Assembly (NCBI RefSeq): GCF_023546765.1
Contig: NZ_CP097484.1
Location: 1,305,501-1,369,500, forward strand
Origin: Methylobacterium tardum
GTDB lineage: Bacteria > Pseudomonadota > Alphaproteobacteria > Rhizobiales > Beijerinckiaceae
Direction: 5' to 3'
DNA length: 64,000 nucleotides
In this document: piece after piece, positions 1-10,631 of the stretch
How the letters are laid out: each line of letters begins with the position of its first letter
Position numbering within the stretch: the first letter of the stretch is position 1
Notes under the pieces: generated by a model
Seen by the model: only the letters and a program-made list of their open reading frames with translations
The model's database searches: none
What the model was told of the DNA's origin: nothing
Made by a program: the position numbers and the translations under genes

Positions 1-26
1 AGCCCGCCTCCGGACCGGAGAGGCTC

Positions 27-818
27 ATGATCGAGATCCGCGACCTCAGCGTCCGCTACGGGGCGGGGCCTTCCGCGGTCGACGCCCTCGCGCAGATCGA
101 CCTGACGATCCGGCCGGGGGACTTCGTGGTTGCGCTCGGCGCGTCGGGCTGCGGCAAGACCACGCTGCTCTCGGCCATCGCGGGCTTCCTCGAACCCACG
201 CAGGGCCGGATCCTCCTCGACGGCGCGCCGATCCGAGGGCCGGGGGCCGAAAGGGGCGTGGTGTTCCAGCGCCACGCCCTGATGCCCTGGCTGGACGTCG
301 CCGAGAACGTGGCGTTCGGCCCCAGGATGCGGGGCGTTCCCCGGGCGGAGCGGCGCCAGATCGCCCGGGCGATGCTCGACCTCGTGGGCCTGCCCGATTG
401 CGCCGACCGGAAGGTCTACGAGCTCTCCGGGGGCATGCAGCAGCGGGTCGGCCTCGCCCGGGCGCTCGCCGGCGACCCGCGCGTCCTGCTGATGGACGAG
501 CCCCTCGGGGCGTTGGACGCCTTCACCCGCGAGCAGGTCCAGGAGCTGATCCTCCAAGTCTGGCACCGGACCGGCAAGATGGCCTTCTTCATCACGCACG
601 ACGTCGAGGAGGCGGTGTTCCTCGCGACCCGGCTGGTGATCATGAGCCCGCGTCCCGGCCGCATCGTCGAGACGCTGGAGCTGCCCTTCTCGCGCGCGGT
701 GGTGGGCGGCCGCGACACGCGGGCCGTGAAGTCGGATCCCGCCTTCATCGCCATGCGCGAGCGCGTGCTCGGGCGCATCCACCGCCGCGCCGACGCGCCG
801 CCCGGAGAGGGCCGATGA
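27..818 (+). CDS. tauB: Taurine/sulfonate ABC importer ATPase (TauB-like)
   Basis: This is the 263-residue cytoplasmic ATPase that powers a TauABC/SsuABC-type importer of organosulfonates. Visible motifs are Walker [10 protein letters not shown] (about residues 38-46), the Q-loop VVFQ, the ABC signature LSGGMQQRV, Walker B VLLMDEP and the switch histidine in FITHDVEEA. The stretches [11 protein letters not shown] and [11 protein letters not shown] are characteristic of TauB. A purine-rich GGAGAGG lies just upstream of the ATG. The ATG overlaps a possible TGA of an upstream frame (bases 28-30), so a tauA-like gene may end there outside the window. The gene overlaps tauC by ATGA. Substrate is inferred from family similarity only. 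Confidence 0.9.
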   Translation: MIEIRDLSVRYGAGPSAVDALAQIDLTIRPGDFVVALGASGCGKTTLLSAIAGFLEPTQGRILLDGAPIRGPGAERGVVFQRHALMPWLDVAENVAFGPRMRGVPRAERRQIARAMLDLVGLPDCADRKVYELSGGMQQRVGLARALAGDPRVLLMDEPLGALDAFTREQVQELILQVWHRTGKMAFFITHDVEEAVFLATRLVIMSPRPGRIVETLELPFSRAVVGGRDTRAVKSDPAFIAMRERVLGRIHRRADAPPGEGR

Positions 819-1654
819 CCGGGCGCCCCCCGGACGCGACGGCCTCGGCGGATCCGGCGCGGCGCCGCAGTAGAGCGTGGCTCCGGGGCACCGCGCTGGT
901 TCCGGCAGTCAGCCTCGTCACCGGGCTGGCGGTCCTCGGCCCCTGGGTGATCGCCACGCGAGCCGGCTGGGTCAAGCCGCTGTTCCTGCCGGCGCCGGAG
1001 GCGATCCTGTCGGCCTTCGGCCAGGCCTGGACCGGCGCGATCGACGGTGCGCCGCTCGGCCTCCACGTCCGGGACAGCCTCCTGCGCGTCGTCGGCGCCT
1101 TCGGGCTCGCCGCCCTGATGGGGATCCCCGCCGGGCTCGCTATGGGCACGAGCCGGATCGCCCGCGGCCTCCTCGACCCGCTGATCGAGTTCTACCGGCC
1201 GCTGCCGCCGCTGGCCTACCTGCCGCTCATGATCATCTGGTTCGGGATCGGCGAGCTGTCCAAGGTGCTGCTGATCGTCCTCGCCTGCTTCGCGCCGGTC
1301 GCCCTGTCCACCCGGGCCGGCGTGCTCTCCGCCTCGCGCGACCAGATCCATGCGGCGCGCGCCCTCGGGGCGAGCCGCGCGCAGGTCTTGCGCCACGTGG
1401 TGATCCCCGCGGCGATGCCGGAGATCCTGATCGGCCTGCGGATCGGCATGGGCGTGGGCTGGACCACCCTGGTGGCCGCCGAGATGGTGGCGGCCCAGGC
1501 CGGCCTCGGCCAGCTCGTTCTCAACGCCTCCAACTTCCTGCGCACCGATGTGGTGGTGATGGGCATCCTCGTGATCGGCCTGTTCGCGACCCTGTTCGAA
1601 CTCGGCCTGCGCTGGCTCGAGCGCGTGCTGGTGCCCTGGAAGGGACAATCCTAG
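815..1654 (+). CDS. tauC: Taurine/sulfonate ABC importer permease (TauC-like)
   Basis: This 279-residue inner-membrane permease is the partner of the preceding ATPase. The start is the ATG at 815, which overlaps the tauB stop as ATGA. A longer upstream extension in this frame is only the shadow of tauB. The protein has an N-terminal membrane segment, several further hydrophobic helices and the BPD_transp_1 EAA loop ([24 protein letters not shown]), which docks on the ATPase. [13 protein letters not shown] and [10 protein letters not shown] match the TauC/SsuC family. The operon order ATPase then permease and the translational coupling support one importer. Nitrate, sulfonate and taurine subfamilies are hard to separate without the binding protein. 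Confidence 0.88.
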   Translation: MTGRPPDATASADPARRRSRAWLRGTALVPAVSLVTGLAVLGPWVIATRAGWVKPLFLPAPEAILSAFGQAWTGAIDGAPLGLHVRDSLLRVVGAFGLAALMGIPAGLAMGTSRIARGLLDPLIEFYRPLPPLAYLPLMIIWFGIGELSKVLLIVLACFAPVALSTRAGVLSASRDQIHAARALGASRAQVLRHVVIPAAMPEILIGLRIGMGVGWTTLVAAEMVAAQAGLGQLVLNASNFLRTDVVVMGILVIGLFATLFELGLRWLERVLVPWKGQS

Positions 1655-2020
1655 ACCCGGGTGAGGCCTCGGCGCTCCGTCGACGCATGACACCGCGCCG
1701 ACTGGACGTCGTCGTTCATCGGACGTGCCCTGACCCGGCAGGCTGGTCCGCGCCGGGAAGGCTTCGGGTTTTCCGAGCCCGCCAAAAGGTCTGACCCAAG
1801 AGGTGAGAGCCTCTCACGCAACGCGCCGCACGGTCGAGGCCGGTGCGCGAGCTCCGGTTGGGCGGCCGGCTCGTCGCGCCCTCTCGGGTGCCCGCCACAG
1901 CGTGCAGGTGGCTGAGGCGAAGAGGATCCTTTCGCACCTCCAGGGTTCAAACCTGCCTGGGGCTGCGACCGTACGGCCCTGCGCCACCGGCCCCGCCGCA
2001 CGCGGCCGGGCTTCACGCAC
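1655..2020. other. Intergenic region after tauC
   Basis: I see no gene with a credible start and ribosome-binding site here. The one clear structure is a short perfect inverted repeat, GTGAGAG-C-CTCTCAC, at 1803-1817. It is too short and lacks a T-run for a confident terminator call. Confidence 0.4.
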
Positions 2021-2239
2021 TCACCGGTAGACCGTGCAGCTGTCGACGTCGCCGGTCGGCAGGAACTCGCAATTGGTGACCGGCGGGATGAGTCCGTCAT
2101 CCGAGACACTCGGGACCGCGGCCTCGCTGGTCGGCGGCACGGTCAGCATGACGGTGCCGAAAGCCAGGGCGGCGGCGGCGAATGCGAGCGCGAACAGGGC
2201 GAGGTTGCGCCGCAGCGCAGGGATCAGGGCAGAGTCCAT
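2021..2239 (-). CDS. Small membrane-anchored protein of unknown function
   Basis: This 72-residue protein starts with MDSALIPALRRN, has one hydrophobic helix (about residues 10-33, LALFALAFAAAALAFGTVML) and ends in a short periplasmic tail with two cysteines. The ATG at 2239 is chosen because a strong GGAGGA motif sits just upstream. A longer in-frame extension has no such signal. I do not recognise a family. The single helix followed by a polar tail suggests a single-pass inner-membrane protein with the C terminus outside. Confidence 0.6.
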   Translation of the reverse strand: MDSALIPALRRNLALFALAFAAAALAFGTVMLTVPPTSEAAVPSVSDDGLIPPVTNCEFLPTGDVDSCTVYR

Positions 2240-2586
2240 CTTCGTCCTCCCACGGGGCGCAGGCGCTGCGCCGAGGGGAAGGCTAGATCCGGTCGCGGGT
2301 GACCGCGCCCTCCGAATGCAGGAGGCGGGCATCGATTTCTGGCCGGCGTCGGTCCGCCGTCGGTGCGGGGCCTCCTATGGGCTCCTTCGCCGTGTCGCCG
2401 TTCCCGGTGATCTCGACCCCCGAAGCGCGGCCTAGTCCTCGGCACGCCAACAATCGGTGACGTGACTGCGCCACGCGCAGGGTTCTTGATCGGCAATGCC
2501 GTCCCCAGGATCGCCGGTCCGACACCGGGAGCGTCGCCGACGGGGTCACGGTCGAAAGAGAACCGCGCTTCGTCCGGACGGTGCCG
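2240..2586. other. Intergenic region, nothing recognised
   Basis: Between two minus-strand small membrane-protein genes. Open frames on both strands have no convincing start or similarity. I see no repeat or RNA gene. The 5' part next to 2240 must contain the promoter of the downstream minus-strand gene. Confidence 0.35.
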
Positions 2587-2841
2587 CTACCGCTGCGGCG
2601 CCGGCGCCGGAGGCTGGGGCGAAGACCCGGGCTGGCCGGGAGCCTGCGGAATCGCGTTCTCGGGCGGCGGCGGCGGCTTCTGCCCCGGGGCGGGCGCGGC
2701 CTGATCGTTCTGCAGGGTCTGGTTCGCCCGCGTCTGGATCGAGTCGGAGGTCTGCTGGCTGATCAGGCCGTAAGAGACGGCCGCCGCGAGGGCGACGGCG
2801 ATGACCGCCCCGATGATCGCCTTGGTGAGCTTGGGCGGCAT
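2587..2841 (-). CDS. Small single-pass membrane protein with proline-rich tail
   Basis: This 84-residue protein opens with MPPKLTKAIIG, followed by a transmembrane helix (about residues 7-28). A polar Q/T-rich linker comes next, then a C-terminal half dominated by proline and glutamine (PGQKPPPPPENAIPQ and similar). A GGAGAG motif directly upstream supports the start. The layout is that of a short inner-membrane anchor with a disordered periplasmic tail. I cannot assign a function. It lies in a run of three small minus-strand membrane-protein genes separated by gaps, so each may have its own promoter. Confidence 0.6.
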   Translation of the reverse strand: MPPKLTKAIIGAVIAVALAAAVSYGLISQQTSDSIQTRANQTLQNDQAAPAPGQKPPPPPENAIPQAPGQPGSSPQPPAPAPQR

Positions 2842-2872
2842 CTCTCCGTCCTCGTGCGGCGCCGGAAGCGCG

Positions 2873-3034
2873 TCAGGCGGCTTCCCTGCGGGTGACGATA
2901 AGTGCCCAGATCGTCGCCGGGATCCATCCGATGATCGTCAGGTGAAGAAGAATGCAGAGGATGCCCTGGAACACCTTCCCGCGCAGGAACATGGCAAGCC
3001 ATGGCGCCAGGAAGCAGATGAGGATCATGATCAT
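2873..3034 (-). CDS. YqaE/Pmp3-family membrane protein
   Basis: This 53-residue, two-helix proteolipid belongs to the YqaE/Pmp3 (UPF0057) family. The family is known for stress-induced small membrane proteins that affect membrane potential and cation balance. The family pattern is visible as LICFLAPWLAMFLRGKVFQGILC followed by the second helix ILLHLTIIGWIPATIWAL and a short basic tail (quoted in pieces here: APWLAMFLRGKVF, GWIPATIWAL). The ATG at 3034 fits the usual family length of about 52 residues and has AAGGAG roughly 12 bases upstream. The longer upstream frame adds an unrelated arginine-rich stretch and is rejected. Confidence 0.85.
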   Translation of the reverse strand: MIMILICFLAPWLAMFLRGKVFQGILCILLHLTIIGWIPATIWALIVTRREAA

Positions 3035-3114
3035 GGTTGGAACGGCTCCTTGCCGGGGGTGACATAGGCGCCGGGCCGGTTTGCGGTAGCCCTCGGGGTG
3101 CAGCTGGACCTGGA

Positions 3115-3321
3115 TCAGCACAGCGCATGGTCCCGGTCGGCCGCACGGCCTCCCGGATCACACGCGAGGCCGCTCAACTGGTCGACCATGCAGGTCAGCC
3201 ACGCGACGGGCGCGGCGTCCCACGGGAACGTCCTGCCGTGCTCGACCCCCGCGATCCGCTCGGCGAAGGCACCGATGTCGGAACAGAGAACCGGCAGGTT
3301 CAGCCGCTTTGCAAGCGGTCG
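3115..3321 (-). pseudogene. C-terminal remnant of a GT4-type glycosyltransferase
   Basis: A 68-codon open stretch on the minus strand, bounded upstream by a TGA, encodes RPLAKRLNLPVLCSDIGAF followed by AERIAGVEHG and TFPWDAAPVAW. LPVLCSDIGAFAERI is the signature seen near the C terminus of GT1/GT4 family glycosyltransferases, which normally have 350-400 residues. There is no start codon before a late internal ATG, and the N-terminal domain is absent from the neighbouring sequence. I read it as a decayed gene end left after deletion. It does not appear among conventional ATG-initiated frames. The assignment rests on pattern recognition alone. Confidence 0.5.
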
Positions 3322-3499
3322 TCACACCTGTGTGTAGGTTGAGCCGCCCTGTTGCGTGAGAAGAGGCGCGAAGCTTCCCGCCGCGCTCAGGCCTGATGGT
3401 GTCCGAGCCGCCCGCCCTGCAAGCGCGGGCCAATCTCCCGGCTTCTACGCCCGGACACGGTTCCGCTCAGAGAGCTCGGGCCGCCGATGATCCGCGGTG

Positions 3500-5327
<1,828 letters not shown>

Positions 5328-5733
5328 GGATGTGTCTCTCGCTCTCGCGCCCGGAGCGCCGCGCGGGCTCTCGCGCGCCTTCTACCGGATCCACGCCGAC
5401 AAGGGCCAGCCCCGGCTCAGGCCAGGCGGCCGACCCCGCCGGCAGGGGCGCCGGCGAGAGCCGTTCCCGATCACGTCGAGGTGGTCGACCATAGCCTACG
5501 GGCCGTCGCGTCACGGTGGGTCATCCCACCCCCGACCTCATCCTGAGGTGCCGCAGCGGAGCGAAGGCCGCGAAGGAGCCCGCCAGCCGGCCGCGCGATC
5601 CCTGGAGCCCCTGCGAGGCCCGCTGCCGCGGGCACCTCAGGATGAGGGCGGGGATGGGACAGTGGCTCCGTGTCGCGGCTCGCCAGAGCGCGCACCACGC
5701 CCGGAGCGTGTCGCACCACGGACGGTCGCCGCC
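5328..5733. other. Intergenic region upstream of glmS
   Basis: No gene is credible here. The stretch next to 5328 must include the glmS promoter and leader. The rest is occupied by the palindromic repeat described separately at 5525-5658. Confidence 0.4.
5525..5658. repeat. Intergenic palindromic repeat (CCTCATCCTGAGGTGCC type)
   Basis: Two arms face each other. CCTCATCCTGAGGTGCC at 5536-5552 and its exact reverse complement at 5631-5647 extend outward to about 28 bp with two mismatches (5525-5552 and 5631-5658). The loop of about 78 bases contains further self-complementary GC-rich DNA. Repeats with this core are widespread between genes in Methylobacterium and Bradyrhizobium relatives. A long RNA hairpin would form in either direction. 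This is a dispersed element, not a gene. Confidence 0.75.
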
Positions 5734-5910
5734 CTAGAGGTCGCGGATCTTCTTCTCGATGCGCTCGGCCTCGGCCTCGTCGATCTCCACCGGCTCGCCC
5801 GTGTCGTTCGGCAAGCCGCCCCCCGTCTGCGCGATAGTCTCGTCGCGCGGGCGGTAGCTCTGCCCGTCGGAGATCGGCGGCTCCTTCGATAACTCGCGAT
5901 CCTTGTCCAT
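5734..5910 (-). CDS. Short hydrophilic protein of unknown function
   Basis: A 58-residue frame begins MDKDRELSKEPPISDGQSY and ends EAEAERIEKKIRDL. It is strongly charged with no membrane segment. The last third is a likely amphipathic helix (EIDEAEAERIEKKIRDL). The start has a good AGGAG about 6 bases upstream. The coding frame differs from the long overlapping frames, which are shadows. I recognise no named domain. Short acidic proteins of this style are common in Methylobacterium. Confidence 0.6.
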   Translation of the reverse strand: MDKDRELSKEPPISDGQSYRPRDETIAQTGGGLPNDTGEPVEIDEAEAERIEKKIRDL

Positions 5911-5975
5911 CGGCGTCTCCTGCTGCTGTGTCCCGCCGGGACAACACGGCAGGGGCGCTCCGGGATGCCGGGGGC

Positions 5976-7664
5976 TCAGAACGGGTAGTAGCGCAGCGAG
6001 GTCAGGCCGGTGACGAGGTGGTTGGAGGGGGCGATTCCGTAGGTGCCCCGGAAGGCGTCGCGCTCGGTGTAGGAGACCTGCGCGCCCGCCACGAGGCGCC
6101 CGAAGCTGCCCTTGTAGAGGTCGTGCCAGAAGCCGCCGGTGATCTGGCGGATGTCACGGGTCTCCGCCTGGCAGGTCCCGCTCGCCGCGCCCTCGACGTC
6201 GCAGCCTGTCACCACCAGGGTCGGCGAGCCGTAGCCCGTGGCGTTGAGGGCGCCGGCCCGGGAGGCATGCTCCCAGCCGGCATAGATGAACACGTCGGTG
6301 CCGGGCTGGACATGGGCGACCGCTCCGGCGAGCAGCTGGAAGGCCGGGATCGGCGCGATCGACCCGTCGGCCTTCAGAGCGAAGTCCGGCAGCTGCGCCG
6401 AGCCGTAGCGGCCGATGCCCTGGCCGACGAGGCCGCTGACCTGCAGGTCGAGGCGCTTGTCGATCACCGGCAGGGTCGCGGCGCCGCCGATCCCGTAGCC
6501 CAGCGCGGTGTCGGTGCGGCCGGGGAGGCGGGTCGCGGCGTTGAGGTTCGTGGCGCTCAGCCGGTCGCCGAAGAAGCGCACGAGGCCCTTCAGCTCGAAA
6601 TGTCCGAAGCCCGGCTCGAGGGCGACCTTGCCGATGATGTCGGGGACGCTGTTGTTCGAGTAGGTGGTCGTGGTGTTGAGCTGGCCGACCGGGTCGCCGG
6701 CATTGCTGAGATTGACGTTGCTCGGGGCCGCGAACGGGCTCGGCGGCAGCACGCTCTGGGGCGATTCCGCCGACAGGCCGACCCACAGACCCGGCGCCAC
6801 GTCCTTGACCACGCGCAGCTGCGGATTCCGGGTCCAGTTGAAGCCCGGGACGTACTGCACGTCGATGGTGAGCGGGATCTGCTCCTTGAGCGGCGTGATG
6901 CCGGACAGGTCGGTGGTGATCAGGCTCCAGGCCTGGCCGGCGAGCACGTGCCAGCCGGTATCGAGGGAATCGACCGTGGCGAAGATCTGCCGGATGCGCG
7001 GGTTGTAGCTGTTGCTCTCGCGCGAGTTGGCGTTGGTGGCCGCCCCGAGGAAGTCGATCTCATAATAGCCCGAGATCTGGAGCGTCGGCTCGACCTTCGC
7101 GGTGAACAGCCCGCTCAGGCGGCTCTGCCGGGCGGAGAAGCGGAACTCGTTCTCGCGCGAGCGGGGATCGTTGCGGAAGGGGATGCCGTTGAAATCCGTG
7201 CCGACGTCCGAGACGACGTTGGGATTGCGGGCGATGCCCGCCAGCTCGGCGAAGCCGCCGGGCGTGAAGCAGACCGCCGGCCCGAGCGCGTAGCTGCCGG
7301 CGTTGCAGATGAGGTCGTTGGCGAGGATCACCGGCGTGTGCGCGCTCGGCCCCGGCCGGGCCCCTCCGGGACCGCCGGCCTGCGCCACGCGCTGCTGGTG
7401 CTCGGTCTTGGCGGCGAGGCGGGCCTGCTCGCGCGACAGCACCCGGCGCTCCCTTGCCTCCCCGGCAAGCGCCGCCTTCTGCGTGCCGGCCTGCCGGCGC
7501 AGGGCGGCGAGTTCCTGCTGCATGGCCTGCATCTGGCGCTGCATCGCATCCATCCGGGCCGCCATCTCGGCGACGCTCTGCGCCCGCGCTGGACCGGCGG
7601 CGGCGAGGCTGGCTGCGACACCGACGGCGGTGACGAGGGTGCGGGGCGGATTCAGGCGCGACAT
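5976..7664 (-). CDS. Outer-membrane porin with N-terminal coiled coil (DcaP-like)
   Basis: This 562-residue protein starts with a signal peptide (MSRLNPPRTLVTAVGVAASL, cleaved near ARAQS). A coiled coil rich in M, Q and A follows (residues about 32-75), as in DcaP-family trimeric porins. The remainder is a beta-rich barrel with many aromatic girdle residues. It ends in a final strand closing with YYPF, whose terminal Phe is the usual Omp signal for outer-membrane assembly. The ATG at 7664 is used because it opens the signal peptide. A GTG three codons upstream is an alternative. Family members admit small solutes. The actual substrate is unknown. Confidence 0.8.
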   Translation of the reverse strand: MSRLNPPRTLVTAVGVAASLAAAGPARAQSVAEMAARMDAMQRQMQAMQQELAALRRQAGTQKAALAGEARERRVLSREQARLAAKTEHQQRVAQAGGPGGARPGPSAHTPVILANDLICNAGSYALGPAVCFTPGGFAELAGIARNPNVVSDVGTDFNGIPFRNDPRSRENEFRFSARQSRLSGLFTAKVEPTLQISGYYEIDFLGAATNANSRESNSYNPRIRQIFATVDSLDTGWHVLAGQAWSLITTDLSGITPLKEQIPLTIDVQYVPGFNWTRNPQLRVVKDVAPGLWVGLSAESPQSVLPPSPFAAPSNVNLSNAGDPVGQLNTTTTYSNNSVPDIIGKVALEPGFGHFELKGLVRFFGDRLSATNLNAATRLPGRTDTALGYGIGGAATLPVIDKRLDLQVSGLVGQGIGRYGSAQLPDFALKADGSIAPIPAFQLLAGAVAHVQPGTDVFIYAGWEHASRAGALNATGYGSPTLVVTGCDVEGAASGTCQAETRDIRQITGGFWHDLYKGSFGRLVAGAQVSYTERDAFRGTYGIAPSNHLVTGLTSLRYYPF

Positions 7665-8046
7665 GCTCGTCACCCCGGACGGTTGGCGATGCTCAGACTT
7701 GGGCGGATGCACACCCAGAGTTGTGGGATGTGGCATACGACGCTCGCATGACGAAGCAGCGCGCGGTACCCCGGCCGCACGGGGAAACGCGCGCGGACAT
7801 GCGGGTGCCGTCCGGCTGTGGCCGAGCCGCCACGCTCGCGCGGTCTTTGTGAGCACATGGATTAAGTTCTGGGTTCGCCCGGAGCCGATCCGGTCCGGCG
7901 TTCCCCCAGTTCCGGTCACCGCGCAACCTGCGGCAGACGGCACGCGGGCCACGCCTGCGACGTTCCGGCCGGAACTTGGCCGTACGGCCTCTGCGTTCCC
8001 CGGTTGAATGGGCCATCGAGCCCGCAACCCGAAAGAGGTGATCCCT
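7665..8046. other. Divergent intergenic region, porin / DUF892
   Basis: About 380 bp between two divergently transcribed genes, so both promoters must lie here. I could not identify reliable -35/-10 elements, and no small gene or RNA is evident. An AGAGGTGAT ribosome-binding site precedes the plus-strand gene at 8047. Confidence 0.4.
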
Positions 8047-8556
8047 ATGGCCATGGACGCGCGCGAGATCTACGTCACGGCCCTGAAGAATACCCACGCC
8101 CTCGAGATGCAGGCGCTGCAGATCATGGAGCGGCAGGTCGAGCGCCTGGAGCGCTATCCGGAGATGGAGCAGGCCCTGCGCCGCCACATCGAAGAGACGC
8201 ACGGCCAGCGCCAGCGGCTGGAGGAGGCGCTTCAGAGCCTGGGCGACAGCCCCTCGGCCCTCAAGGAGGGCTTCCTGGGCTTCGTCGGCAACATGATGGC
8301 GCTGGGCCATACCCCGGCCCAGGACGAGATCCTGAAGAACACCTACGCCAACCACGCCTTCGAGAACTTCGAGATCGCGGCCTACGAGTCGCTGCTCACC
8401 ATCGGCGATGCCGCCGGCCAGCAGGGCCACCGGACGGCCTTCCAGCAGTCGCTGAAGGAGGAGCAGACCATGGCGGAGGCGGTGCGCAACCTGATCCGCC
8501 CGACCACGGAGCGCTACCTGTCGCTGACCACCGCCGGCGCGAAGGCCGACCGCTAG
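8047..8556 (+). CDS. Ferritin-like DUF892 / YciF-type protein
   Basis: This 169-residue all-helical protein resembles the YciE/YciF (DUF892) branch of the ferritin-like superfamily. DIYVTALKNTHALEMQAL-like opening, repeated E and H residues (HIEETHGQRQRLEEAL, ANHAFENFEIAAYESL, LKEEQTMAEAV) and the length are typical. These carboxylate and histidine residues can form a di-metal site. Family members are induced by stress. ATG at 8047 with AGAGGTGAT upstream is preferred over an earlier in-frame ATG at 8008, which adds a sequence unrelated to the family. A second, diverged member lies at 37,903. Confidence 0.8.
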   Translation: MAMDAREIYVTALKNTHALEMQALQIMERQVERLERYPEMEQALRRHIEETHGQRQRLEEALQSLGDSPSALKEGFLGFVGNMMALGHTPAQDEILKNTYANHAFENFEIAAYESLLTIGDAAGQQGHRTAFQQSLKEEQTMAEAVRNLIRPTTERYLSLTTAGAKADR

Positions 8557-8743
8557 GCGCACCCCGACCCCTCCCGATCCGGCAGGTCGGGAGCGGCCCC
8601 GATCGATTCCCTGCGAGCGGCGCGCCCTGGCGCGCCGTCTTCGTTTGGCGCGACTTGCTGGCGCGGTTTGGCGGCACCGCCCGCGCCGCGCGGTTCTCCA
8701 TTCTGCCGCAGGAACAACCCCCGCCCCGCCCGATTGCGCGGTC

Positions 8744-9388
8744 ATGGAACCTGGAAGCGCTCGATCGGCGAACCGCCACGAACAGGGGGACGGCTCCCCC
8801 GGCAAGCCTCTGGGGGACGGGTGCGTCCATCTCTGCGTGGACATGCAGCGGATGTTCGCCGAACCCACCGATTGGCAGACCACGTGGATGCCCCGCGTCC
8901 TGCCGCATGTCCGCCGCATCGCCGAGGCGCACCCGGAGCGGACCATCTTCACCCGCTTCATCCCGGCGGCCCGGCCGGGGGAGGGCCGGGGGACCTGGGC
9001 GACCTATTCGGAGCGCTGGGCCGACATGACCCGGGAGCGGCTCGCCCCGGAGATGATCGACCTCGTCCCGGAGCTCGCCCGGCTGGTCCCGCCCGCGGAA
9101 GTCGCCGACAAGACCGTCTACTCGCCCTGGCTCGAGACCGGCCTCGACGCCCGTCTGCAGGCCCGGGGCGTCGACACGCTGATCGTCACCGGCGCCGAGA
9201 CCGATGTCTGCGTGCTCGCCGCGGTGCTCGGCGGCGTTGATCTCGGCTACCGGATCGTACTGGCCACCGACGGCCTGTGCAGTTCCTGCGACGAGGCGCA
9301 CGACGCGCTGCTGCTGATGTACCGGATGCGCTACGGCCATCAGGTCGAGACGATGACGACCGCCGAGATCCTCGACCGCTGGCGGTGA
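8744..9388 (+). CDS. Isochorismatase-family cysteine hydrolase
   Basis: The predicted 214-residue cytosolic hydrolase belongs to the isochorismatase/nicotinamidase fold. The catalytic triad is visible as Asp33 in CVDMQ, Lys123 in ADKTVYSPW and Cys156 in AETDVCVLA, numbered from the ATG at 8744. Members hydrolyse amides, carbamates or vinyl ethers such as nicotinamide, N-carbamoylsarcosine, biuret or isochorismate. The sequence alone does not choose among these. The start is uncertain: an ATG at 8645 extends the frame by 33 residues with no family-like content, and neither start has a strong ribosome-binding site. It stands alone between two plus-strand genes. Confidence 0.75.
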   Translation: MEPGSARSANRHEQGDGSPGKPLGDGCVHLCVDMQRMFAEPTDWQTTWMPRVLPHVRRIAEAHPERTIFTRFIPAARPGEGRGTWATYSERWADMTRERLAPEMIDLVPELARLVPPAEVADKTVYSPWLETGLDARLQARGVDTLIVTGAETDVCVLAAVLGGVDLGYRIVLATDGLCSSCDEAHDALLLMYRMRYGHQVETMTTAEILDRWR

Positions 9389-9581
9389 TCGGGCGGCGCC
9401 CAGACGAGCATTCGCGCCGCAATGGCCAAGCTCAGGCCAGATCAGGCTTGGCCGTTCCTGCCGCCGCGCGGATCACCGACACTCGATCCCGATCGGCCGG
9501 CGCGCGAAAAACAGTCGCGCCGTGCGAACCGGGGAGCACCGGAACCGTTATGTCTCCAAACACGGATCCGGAGGACAGGTT

Positions 9582-9779
9582 ATGGCCAAGCACGAGATCC
9601 TCGGCTACTTCGAGCACCGCCGCGACGGGGCCTGGATATGCGTCCGGCCCTTCACCCTGACGACGCGGGATGCCAGCATCGACATCCGCCAGGGCATGCG
9701 CTTCGATTACGGCAAGCGGATCGGCGGCGTCGACCTTGCCGAGTACCTCGAGCGGCTGGGTTCGCAGTTCGGGTCCTGA
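9582..9779 (+). CDS. Small conserved-looking protein of unknown function
   Basis: This 65-residue hydrophilic protein starts MAKHEILGYFEHRRDGAWIC and has a central segment rich in R, D and aromatic residues. The strong GGAGGACAG upstream of the ATG at 9582 makes this start clear, over an earlier in-frame ATG at 9522. There is no signal peptide or membrane helix. The pattern of alternating hydrophobic residues suggests a small beta-rich fold. I do not recognise a named family. Confidence 0.6.
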   Translation: MAKHEILGYFEHRRDGAWICVRPFTLTTRDASIDIRQGMRFDYGKRIGGVDLAEYLERLGSQFGS

Positions 9780-9862
9780 GGACGAGCGGCACCGCCGCCG
9801 CCCGCATCCGAACTGGGACGATCCCGAACGGCGCCGGACGCGAGTCCGGCGCCGTTCGCCGT

Positions 9863-10631
9863 TCAGGCGCCGCCCCACTGCATCGTCAGGCCGCCATCGA
9901 CCACCAGGGTGTGGCCGGTCACGTAATCGGCCGCGTCCGAGGCCGGTACAGGATCGCCCGGGCGATCTCCTCGGGCTGGCCGGCCCGGTGCCACGGGATC
10001 CGCTCCAGCGACTGCTCGAGCACCTCCGGCTTCTCGAAGCGGTCGGCGGTCATCGGCGTCTCGATCAGCCCCGGGGCAACGGCGTTGACGTTGATCCGGT
10101 CCGGGGCAAGCTCCCGCGACAGGGAGCGGCACAGCGAGCCGAGGCCCGCCTTCGACATGCCGTAGGGCGCGCTCTCCGGGGTCGGCAGGTGCTGGGCCAC
10201 CGTGAGACGAACACGATCTTTCCGGTGCCGCCTTGCGCCTTGCGCATCTTGATGAAGGGCCGGGCGGTGAACAGCGGCCCCATGAGGTTCACCCGCAGGA
10301 TCCGCTCCAGCAGGGCGTCGTCCATCTCGGCGACCGGCACGCCGCTCATCGCCTGCCCGGCATTGGCCACGAGGATGTCGAGGGTGCCGAACTCGCTGCC
10401 GATCCGGTCGAAGGCCGCCGTGACGGCGGCCGGATCGCCGACATCGAGCTGGAGCACCAGCGCCCGGCGGCCCGCGGCTTCGACCCGCGCGGCGGTCTCG
10501 CGGATGCCCGCCTCATCGGTGTGGTAGGTGATCGCCACGTCGGCACCCGCCCGGGCGAACAGCTCCGCCGTAGCCTGTCCGATGCCGGAATCGGCCCCGG
10601 TGATCAGAACGCGGGTGTCGGTGAAGGTCAT
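9863..10631 (-). pseudogene. SDR-family oxidoreductase, two frameshifts
   Basis: This would be a short-chain dehydrogenase/reductase of about 256 residues. It shows the NAD(P)-binding TGADSGIGQA motif, NAG in ILVANAG, the catalytic YGMSKAG (Tyr-x-x-x-Lys) and the C-terminal GHTLVVDGG. It is broken into three frames. One base is missing near 10,203-10,206 (after GKIVFVS, before VAQHLPTPES). Another is missing near 9944-9945 (after EEIARAILY, before ASDAADYVTGH). AAGGGACGAG upstream of the ATG at 10,631 supports the start. It is divergent from a TetR-type regulator, which probably controls it. Substrate unknown. The two losses may be real decay or uncorrected indels. Confidence 0.85.

Noticed and set aside
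1900..1975. T-arm-like GGTTCAAACC with flanking GGTGGCTGAGG resembling tRNA-Ser
   Set aside because: The T stem pairs over only four bases, and no acceptor stem or anticodon arm can be drawn.
3300..3330. tRNA-Cys-like anticodon arm CCGC-TTGCAAA-GCGG on the minus strand
   Set aside because: No matching acceptor, D-arm or T-arm is present. The bases lie at the upstream end of the glycosyltransferase remnant.
5928..7751. 607-codon plus-strand frame opposite the porin
   Set aside because: Shadow frame. The porin on the minus strand has a signal peptide and terminal Phe, and this frame has no family features.
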